Source of the DNA: a virus
Length of the DNA: 64,000 bases
IMG/VR virus record: IMGVR_UViG_3300031669_000014
Location: 16,565-80,564 of that record
Reading direction: 5' to 3' (one strand)
This document shows, one piece after another, positions 8,333 through 13,253 of this stretch. The translations under genes were made by a program, and so were the position numbers. Within the stretch, counting starts at the first letter, position 1. Every line of letters starts with the position of its first letter. The notes beneath the pieces were generated by a model, which did no database searches, had not been told where the DNA came from, and worked only from the letters and a program-made list of their open reading frames with translations.

Positions 8333-8604
8333 CACTCCATATACAAACTCCTGAAGTTTTTCGGCGGCTTCTTGCGTTTTTTACATTTACTTTTGGAGCT
8401 CCTACCAGACGCCTCCCCCGGCGGCAAAGCCTCCTTCTCCTTCCGATCCGGCGGGCTTGTCTTGGCCCACCAGCACCAAAATCCGTCAGATTCCCACGGA
8501 TCTTCTTGCTCGTTCCTCTCCCGGATAGCCTCCACACTGGCAGCAGCGGACTTGTTGACTGATCGCTTCGCTGCCTCGTTGGCCTGAATTAGATGATCAT
8601 CCAT
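8329..8604 (-). CDS. Conserved early protein with basic C-terminus
   Basis: A 91-aa protein; the ATG at 8604 is preceded by AGGGGGTGG. It has a helical N-terminus (ANEAAKRSVNK), an acidic-Trp centre (EDPWESDGFWCWWAK) and a lysine/cysteine-rich end (KSKCKKRKKPPKNFRSLY). The phage B homologue at 51923-52210 is about 75% identical, the last 30 residues identical. The end is likely nucleic-acid binding. Function unknown. Confidence 0.7.
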   Translation of the reverse strand: MDDHLIQANEAAKRSVNKSAAASVEAIRERNEQEDPWESDGFWCWWAKTSPPDRKEKEALPPGEASGRSSKSKCKKRKKPPKNFRSLYMEC

Positions 8605-8683
8605 CCATGCCACCCCCTAATAGATACTGTACTTAAGAGATTGTCTATGCCCCGTGAGGGGTATTATTTTTGTCTATTTGTCT

Positions 8684-9001
8684 TTAAAGGAAATACAATA
8701 AAGTATTTATCCCTATATGCCCTGCCTGATCATAATAAATTAAGTGCCAATGTGCATCGTCTCTTGGTTGTTGTGATTTCCACCAATCAATCAACATATG
8801 CGTGGCAAGAATTACTCCAAATTTCCAGTCTGTATATCTACCGAAATAGAACAAAACAGCAGACAAAATAGTTGCGTAAATGATTGCATGGGCAAAGAGA
8901 ATATATACACGCCTGCCTTTCATTTGTGCTACAAAGTCACCCTGTAAGGGGAAATCAGCTACATAGTGTGCCCCTAATAAAAATATGATGGGCGTAATCA
9001 T
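8684..9001 (-). CDS. DUF3307-like membrane protein
   Basis: A 105-aa protein with three hydrophobic segments and the motif AHYVADFPLQGDFVAQMKG followed by HAIIYA, HMLIDWW and a C-terminal H-x-I helix, which matches DUF3307 membrane proteins seen in phages and bacteria. The start at 9001 overlaps the TGA of the upstream gene. It would sit in the host inner membrane; its role is unknown. Confidence 0.7.
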   Translation of the reverse strand: MITPIIFLLGAHYVADFPLQGDFVAQMKGRRVYILFAHAIIYATILSAVLFYFGRYTDWKFGVILATHMLIDWWKSQQPRDDAHWHLIYYDQAGHIGINTLLYFL

Positions 9002-9438
9002 CACTTCCCAGCCCCCTTCCTTTTAATCCAAATTAACGCATCTGCAACCGCATCCTCCCTACTCTCACCTGCGAACGTCTTGTATATCGTTTGTACCGTA
9101 GCCGACAGCCAGTAGATGTCGCAGCCATACCCACCGTCCTTCAACGTCACCGAGTCGGCGTTCCAGCCGCGTTTTTCAATCTCTGTCAGGAGTTGCGAGA
9201 GACGGGGTGCGAAGATGTGTTGTTGTACTATTTTTCTAATTGCTTCTTCTGCATCTTCCCCACTAAATCCAGAACCCCATTTTCCGCTATACACGAATTT
9301 ATTTCCAGGATATCTATAGGTATGCGTAAATCCAGCGTTATCTTTGTATGGATAATTATAATAAAAACAATCACTTTGGGTATATTCCCACAACAACCCC
9401 GCAACTTTTAGCGCCTTTGCCTTCTCTAGGCTAATCAT
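9001..9438 (-). CDS. Paralogous early protein 1
   Basis: A 145-aa protein of the same build as the next gene: an N-terminal SLEKAKALKVAGLLW, a central IFAPRLSQLLTEIEKRG, and a C-terminal segment ending ADALIWIKRKG. The repeated LSQLLxEIEKR and ALIW blocks show a tandem duplication. Several phage proteins end in this xxAAALIWL pattern, but no biochemical role is known to me. Confidence 0.7.
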   Translation of the reverse strand: MISLEKAKALKVAGLLWEYTQSDCFYYNYPYKDNAGFTHTYRYPGNKFVYSGKWGSGFSGEDAEEAIRKIVQQHIFAPRLSQLLTEIEKRGWNADSVTLKDGGYGCDIYWLSATVQTIYKTFAGESREDAVADALIWIKRKGAGK

Positions 9439-9806
9439 ACATCGGCCTCCTTTTTATTCTCCATCAGCCAAATTAAAGCGGCTGCAGTTGCGCCCTCGGG
9501 GGTGTCTGCAAAAAAGTATTTAGCGCCGCAACCTATTCCACACAACCAACCGCCGCCCGAACGACTTGCTATTTGTACCAATTCATCCCGCTTTTCAATT
9601 TCAGCCAGGAGTTGCGAGAGAGAAGGGGCAAAAATACATTCTGCGGTAGGTTTTGGATCTGTCCACCTATTCAGTAATACTTTGCTAGGTGTAGGGCACC
9701 CAATAACCACCTGATCAACAGTCCAAAGATAAACCATATCGCCAACTTCCGGATACCACACCAGCCCCGCTGATTTTAATTCTTTTGCTTTATTGAGAGA
9801 CAGCAC
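9435..9806 (-). CDS. Paralogous early protein 2
   Basis: A 123-aa protein starting at GTG 9806, after GGAGGAGG. It carries SLNKAKELKSAGLVW, IFAPSLSQLLAEIEKRD and AAALIWLMENKKE, mirroring the neighbouring gene. The stop overlaps the next start. Function unknown; the pair is absent from the matching place in phage B. Confidence 0.7.
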   Translation of the reverse strand: MLSLNKAKELKSAGLVWYPEVGDMVYLWTVDQVVIGCPTPSKVLLNRWTDPKPTAECIFAPSLSQLLAEIEKRDELVQIASRSGGGWLCGIGCGAKYFFADTPEGATAAALIWLMENKKEADV

Positions 9807-10029
9807 GGCTTTTTCCTCCTCCCTGTTGTTTAAATTCCTTTTCTGCCCTGTCGTAATTAGGATTCCATCTGCATCCATCATTGGAATATAATTTAACGGT
9901 GTGGCCACACTTTTTGCACCTAAACATGCTGACATTAGCGCTTTCTTGGTCTAAGCAGTATGTATCTCTTTCCCACTCATGATTAAAACAGAACAAAGAA
10001 CCCAAAATAGACTTAAAAAAGTTAATCAA
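9790..10029 (-). CDS. Small zinc-ribbon-like protein
   Basis: A 79-aa protein with a CKKCGH knuckle at residues 38-43 and aromatic, charged flanks. Nearly the same protein occurs in phage B (52517-52747), diverging only near the C-terminus. Possibly a nucleic-acid or protein adaptor; unproven. Confidence 0.7.
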   Translation of the reverse strand: MINFFKSILGSLFCFNHEWERDTYCLDQESANVSMFRCKKCGHTVKLYSNDGCRWNPNYDRAEKEFKQQGGGKSRAVSQ

Positions 10030-10129
10030 AGTAGTATCCCCTTCGCACCGAGTCTACTTTTTACTGGTGCCCATCTTGGTACTCATTTTCGTATATTTGG
10101 CGCATAATCAACGAATTTGGTTAATTTCG

Positions 10130-10172
10130 GCTATTTTTAATGAGCCCCGCCACCCGCGAAGATGGCGGGGCT
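10130..10172 (-). terminator. GC-rich hairpin, probable terminator
   Basis: A 10-bp perfect stem (10043+100 to 10152 with 10163-10172; arms AGCCCCGCCA and TGGCGGGGCT) lies just after the stop of the minus-strand gene at 10179. The following tract ATTAAAAATAG is poor in U, so termination may be weak. The 10030-10178 gap holds nothing else I can name. Confidence 0.4.
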
Positions 10173-10178
10173 TGCTAT

Positions 10179-10562
10179 TTAAGACGCTTTCTTATTCAGG
10201 TAGTCAGCCACGGAAGCAATATTGTCGAAAGTTTGTCCGCCGTTCCTAACCACCATTGCTGCCACTGCGCCAAGTGATTTAATTTGTGCTTTATCAAACC
10301 CATCCGGCAGGACGCAAAACAGTGTTTTATCTGGCCGCTTATTGCTGTCATCCACCACTTCTGCGATTGAATAAACACCAGTCATTTCCTTGGAAATGGT
10401 GTAAAGAACGAGGTCGCACTCTTGCCGCTGCTTAATTTCCTCTGTCATACATTCCGGCGTCCAATCCGAGACAACGGGGTTGTAATAGTCAATTAGCAAC
10501 AAAGTAATTAGTTCTTCGCGCCAGGTGCTTTCGTTGCAGGTTCCACCTAAGAACACTTTCAT
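10179..10562 (-). CDS. Nucleoside 2-deoxyribosyltransferase-like protein
   Basis: A 127-aa protein of the small Rossmann-like family: MKVFLGGTCNESTWREELI, a central CDLVLYTISKEMTGVYSIAEVV and KTLFCVLPDGF. Family members cleave or exchange N-glycosidic bonds of (deoxy)nucleotides; the conserved Glu of the SIAE segment fits. It may act on modified nucleotides or simply bind them. It follows a structured leader shared with phage B. Confidence 0.7.
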   Translation of the reverse strand: MKVFLGGTCNESTWREELITLLLIDYYNPVVSDWTPECMTEEIKQRQECDLVLYTISKEMTGVYSIAEVVDDSNKRPDKTLFCVLPDGFDKAQIKSLGAVAAMVVRNGGQTFDNIASVADYLNKKAS

Positions 10563-10586
10563 AATTCATCCCCCTGTTTTTTATTA

Positions 10587-10661
10587 GCCCCGCCAGCTAC
10601 TACCCCGACGGGGCCGACATATACACCTAATCACAACTGATAACGTAAGCTGGGATTCACC
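10587..10661 (-). promoter_or_regulatory. Conserved structured leader, copy A
   Basis: About 75 bases shared with 53236-53308, upstream of different genes in the two phages. On the minus strand it contains a hairpin with GCCCCG...CGGGGC arms around a GTAGTAGCT loop. One arm pair differs between copies yet stays pairable. It could be a leader, attenuator or part of a small RNA. Confidence 0.45.
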
Positions 10662-10756
10662 TCGCTTTCGTTTTAGTTTTTGCCTGTGTCACAAGTTGTG
10701 GGACCTGTGATTTCACACCGAACAGTTGGCGTTGGCATCACCTCTCGTTCCATTTT

Positions 10757-10900
10757 TCATCCCAAACCCTTCTCCCCTTCGGCTGTTTCCGCATTTTCTT
10801 CCACTACTGCGTCTGGATCGATTCCGTTGAATACAAAAAACATTGGTTCAAGCGCCATCCCAGCGGCTTTTTCATGTGCTTCTCTATTGGTCAAATTCAT
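10757..10900 (-). CDS. Small acidic protein, unknown
   Basis: A 47-aa ORF beginning MNLTNREAHEKAAGM and ending in an acidic run (EENAETAEGEKG). It overlaps the end of the upstream gene by 17 bp. Downstream bases align with the tail-coding part of the phage B gene at 53323-53649, so this piece may be an insertion that shortened the phage A copy of that gene. The ribosome site is weak. Confidence 0.4.
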   Translation of the reverse strand: MNLTNREAHEKAAGMALEPMFFVFNGIDPDAVVEENAETAEGEKGLG

Positions 10901-11132
10901 GCACCATCTTTCTTCTCGGCTGTTTCCGCGTCTTCTTCCGCTTCCCCATCGGCTCCACTCGGTTCATCTGCACAATCGTCGGCGCCGGCTTCGGGGCCGG
11001 GGTATACTCGCGCTCCGGCACTATCCGCATCACAGGCGGTTGTATCGGCTCGCCCAGCTTGCGCCACTGCCGGAAGCCACAGACTGCGGCGACACTGAGG
11101 AGGATTGCGCCGGCGGTGTAGATGATGGTCAT
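10884..11132 (-). CDS. Small single-span membrane protein
   Basis: An 82-aa protein; ATG at 11132 follows GGGAGG. Residues 3-22 form one membrane span, followed by FRQWRKLGEPIQPPV and a Pro-rich, then basic cytosolic tail. The phage B homologue (53323-53649) has the same FWVRQWRKLGE core and a longer tail. Confidence 0.7.
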   Translation of the reverse strand: MTIIYTAGAILLSVAAVCGFRQWRKLGEPIQPPVMRIVPEREYTPAPKPAPTIVQMNRVEPMGKRKKTRKQPRRKMVHEFDQ

Positions 11133-11431
11133 GGCGTGGCCTCCCTGCAAGTAAACTCACACTCAATATATTTTTGTATCTTAATGCCGCTACTTTCTAG
11201 TGGTATCCAACTGTCAGTATTAAGTCCTGTTTCAGTAAAAACGATGTCTACTAACCTAATGTTTTTAATATCAGTTTCTTTTATTTTAGCTCTGGTAGCA
11301 TATAAAACTTCACTAACGATTCTTTTTCTAAGTTTTCCATGGTCAATAAGTTTAATGCTGTCATAGTAACCTTTTGTTGCTAGATACGCCTTATCCATTT
11401 CATCGTTAAAAAGTATATCAGGTAAATTCAC
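11129..11431 (-). CDS. Conserved early protein, unknown
   Basis: A 100-aa soluble-looking protein (MNLPDILFNDEMDKAYLATKG) with a phage B homologue at 53646-53948 (about 80% identical). Both copies overlap the downstream membrane-protein gene by 4 bp. No family recognised. Confidence 0.7.
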   Translation of the reverse strand: MNLPDILFNDEMDKAYLATKGYYDSIKLIDHGKLRKRIVSEVLYATRAKIKETDIKNIRLVDIVFTETGLNTDSWIPLESSGIKIQKYIECEFTCREATP

Positions 11432-11452
11432 GGCGTCGCCCTCCTCTCTCGC

Positions 11453-11836
11453 TTACTTTTTAACCAATCCGATAATATCCATAAAGGCGTAGTATTCTGG
11501 GTTAACAAGGTGTTTAATCGATGAAGTTAAAAGAAGTGGAATAAATATTATCGCCACGATTGCAACTGTGATTGTTAGTATGCCAAAAACTTCATTGTTT
11601 ACCTGGGAAGAAGTACTCCCTCCTTTTTCTTCCTCTTTTGCTTTTTTAAAGAAGTGCGGAGTTTGTTTTATTGACACAAACAATACAATCGATAAAAATA
11701 ATGTCAATATTAAATCTGTGATTCCGTTTGTAATTGCCTGCCTAATCATCACACCCCACAAATTATCCACCGTTACACCAATTTTTTGTGCCAAATGGTC
11801 TAAAAGTGGCGCGATTGATGTAAAATCAACATTCAT
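11453..11836 (-). CDS. Two-span membrane protein
   Basis: A 127-aa protein with hydrophobic segments at about residues 38-55 and 85-108 separated by a lysine/glutamate-rich cytosolic loop. Present only in phage A; the corresponding place in phage B goes straight to the next gene. Function unknown. Confidence 0.6.
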   Translation of the reverse strand: MNVDFTSIAPLLDHLAQKIGVTVDNLWGVMIRQAITNGITDLILTLFLSIVLFVSIKQTPHFFKKAKEEEKGGSTSSQVNNEVFGILTITVAIVAIIFIPLLLTSSIKHLVNPEYYAFMDIIGLVKK

Positions 11837-11838
11837 TT

Positions 11839-12102
11839 TTATTCAGCCTCCATATTTATCAAATTCCTACGCTCGACCACCCGTAGGCGATGCTCCAAGT
11901 CCTGGCGAATTAGCTCCTCGTTGGTTAGTTTAATTTGAAGGATCTGAGAATCGGCGCGAAGGGTTTGGACTTCGGCCTGGAGTTGCTGGATAGTAGCCGG
12001 GTTAGCGGCAAAATACACCAACCCGTTCCAAATGATACCGTAAGCTATTCCGGCTGATATTACTAACGTCAAGAGTCCATAAAGTAGTTTATTCACGCTC
12101 AC
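11839..12102 (-). CDS. Membrane-anchored coiled-coil protein
   Basis: An 87-aa protein: a membrane span at residues 8-32, then a heptad-like coiled coil (IQQLQAEVQTLRADSQIL). The phage B homologue at 53945-54184 keeps SQLQAEVQSLRVD. It starts within the end of the RusA gene. It may tether or oligomerise a partner at the membrane. Confidence 0.65.
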   Translation of the reverse strand: MSVNKLLYGLLTLVISAGIAYGIIWNGLVYFAANPATIQQLQAEVQTLRADSQILQIKLTNEELIRQDLEHRLRVVERRNLINMEAE

Positions 12103-12509
12103 GCCTCCCTAACGCTGATTTCCACCCTTGGCGTCTCACCATACCATTTACAGGCAACTAGATTGACAACTAACGAATCATCCCGCCAGATAACGCCTTT
12201 CAGCGCGTCCTTGACGCCCTTAACGATGTTGTCAATATCCGGCTTTGTCGTGGGCCTAATTTCCCCGATCATGGCCTGGTCCGCCTTCTTTTTACTCATC
12301 GATTTCGGGATGGACCGGTAAGCCTTAATTGTGACCGAAAGTGGCATATCCAAAGGCTTTTCCGGGCGGACCTCCAGGGCTGCGGCCAACACGCGGCTTT
12401 TGTAATCCTTGGATTCCGCTGGGTCATAAGTTTTAACAAAGTTACCCATTCTGGCAAATCTTGGCCGTCCTTGCGCGACAGGTTCCCCGAAAACAGTGAA
12501 TTGTATCAC
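12099..12509 (-). CDS. rusA: RusA-family Holliday junction resolvase
   Basis: A 136-aa endonuclease with the family signature KPDIDNIVKGVKDALKG and IWRDDSLV; the Asp residues of this block are the metal ligands of RusA. It opens FTVFGEPVAQGRPRF, the usual first strand. It would cut four-way junctions before packaging, working with the DUF1071 annealing protein of the same operon. Phage B has a diverged RusA at 54181-54582. Confidence 0.9.
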   Translation of the reverse strand: MIQFTVFGEPVAQGRPRFARMGNFVKTYDPAESKDYKSRVLAAALEVRPEKPLDMPLSVTIKAYRSIPKSMSKKKADQAMIGEIRPTTKPDIDNIVKGVKDALKGVIWRDDSLVVNLVACKWYGETPRVEISVREA

Positions 12510-12511
12510 CT

Positions 12512-12742
12512 CTATCCCTCCCCCGGCGTATCGTTTAAATACCTTACCCAGCAGTCAAAACAGTTGTCGGTAGTATTGCAAAGCGCCTTTGGATATGGGC
12601 AACATTGGCAACCTCTTGGCGCAAGCAGATTGGCGATCCGCTCACGCTCGGCTTTCGCGCCCTCGATATATGTCTGCTTAATTATTACTTTGATAAGCCT
12701 GTCAGGTTCCCACTCGCTTAACTCTTTATGGCATAGTTTCAA
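12512..12742 (-). CDS. Conserved small early protein upstream of rusA
   Basis: A 76-aa protein. I take the TTG at 12742 because AGGGAGG lies 7 bases upstream and the phage B homologue (54569-54787) starts with TTG in the same setting. It shares EGAKAERERI with that homologue and ends DTPGEG. A CQCC..C..C cysteine cluster in the middle is unique to this copy. Confidence 0.6.
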   Translation of the reverse strand: MKLCHKELSEWEPDRLIKVIIKQTYIEGAKAERERIANLLAPRGCQCCPYPKALCNTTDNCFDCWVRYLNDTPGEG

Positions 12743-12795
12743 TTCTAAGCCTCCCTTTTTCCTAGCAGGTAACTTTATCTTACCTAACGGGTTAA

Positions 12796-12954
12796 CTAGC
12801 CGCAACGGGCATCCTGTGGCCTCCTACGGGCATCCTTGCGCTTCGGATGCAGTCTCCTATGTAGCCCTCCATCGGGATACTCACCCAAAGCACACTTCCA
12901 GCAAAACAGATCCCCGGTTCTAGCCGGGTGCTTGCGGCAAATCAGACAGAACAT
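12796..12954 (-). CDS. Four-cysteine mini zinc protein
   Basis: A 52-aa protein with CLICRKHP and FCWKCALGEYPDG, two knuckles of a zinc ribbon, and an arginine-rich tail. The ATG at 12954 has AAGGAGG nine bases upstream. The phage B homologue is 54829-54999. The paired cysteines suggest RNA or DNA binding. Confidence 0.7.
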   Translation of the reverse strand: MFCLICRKHPARTGDLFCWKCALGEYPDGGLHRRLHPKRKDARRRPQDARCG

Positions 12955-13253
12955 CCAAACCATCCTCCTTCGCGGTCGCTGATCTTATTCTGCCGCCTCT
13001 GATCCATCACCAGCAGGCTGACCTCATCCTCATCCCTGCGAAGGTGCGCCGCTATTCCCGGGCCTGGCGTACCCGATTTCCAAAGTTCTCTAAAATCCCG
13101 TATCTGCACCGGCGTCCAGCAAAAGTCGATATCTTCCAGGATAATCACCGTTTCACCCTGGGGTGCTACGGCTCCCACGGGACGACCTACCTTGCCGGTG
13201 TATGGCTTAGTTGTGGGGATGTTGTGTTTGTGTAACGTGCGATGGGATTGCAT
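12942..13253 (-). CDS. Helix-turn-helix-like conserved early protein
   Basis: A 103-aa protein; ATG 13253 follows GGAGGTGA. The conserved N-terminus QSHRTLHKHNIPTTKPY is shared with phage B (54987-55307), followed by GKVGRPVGA (AT-hook-like), and a helical part RDFRELWKSGTPGPGIAAHL resembling a homeodomain-type HTH. It is probably a DNA-binding regulator. The methyltransferase insertion ends inside its ribosome site. Confidence 0.65.
   Translation of the reverse strand: MQSHRTLHKHNIPTTKPYTGKVGRPVGAVAPQGETVIILEDIDFCWTPVQIRDFRELWKSGTPGPGIAAHLRRDEDEVSLLVMDQRRQNKISDREGGWFGCSV

Noticed and set aside
10680-11366. 228-codon plus-strand ORF
   Set aside because: It lies opposite several conserved small minus-strand genes that have homologues in phage B.
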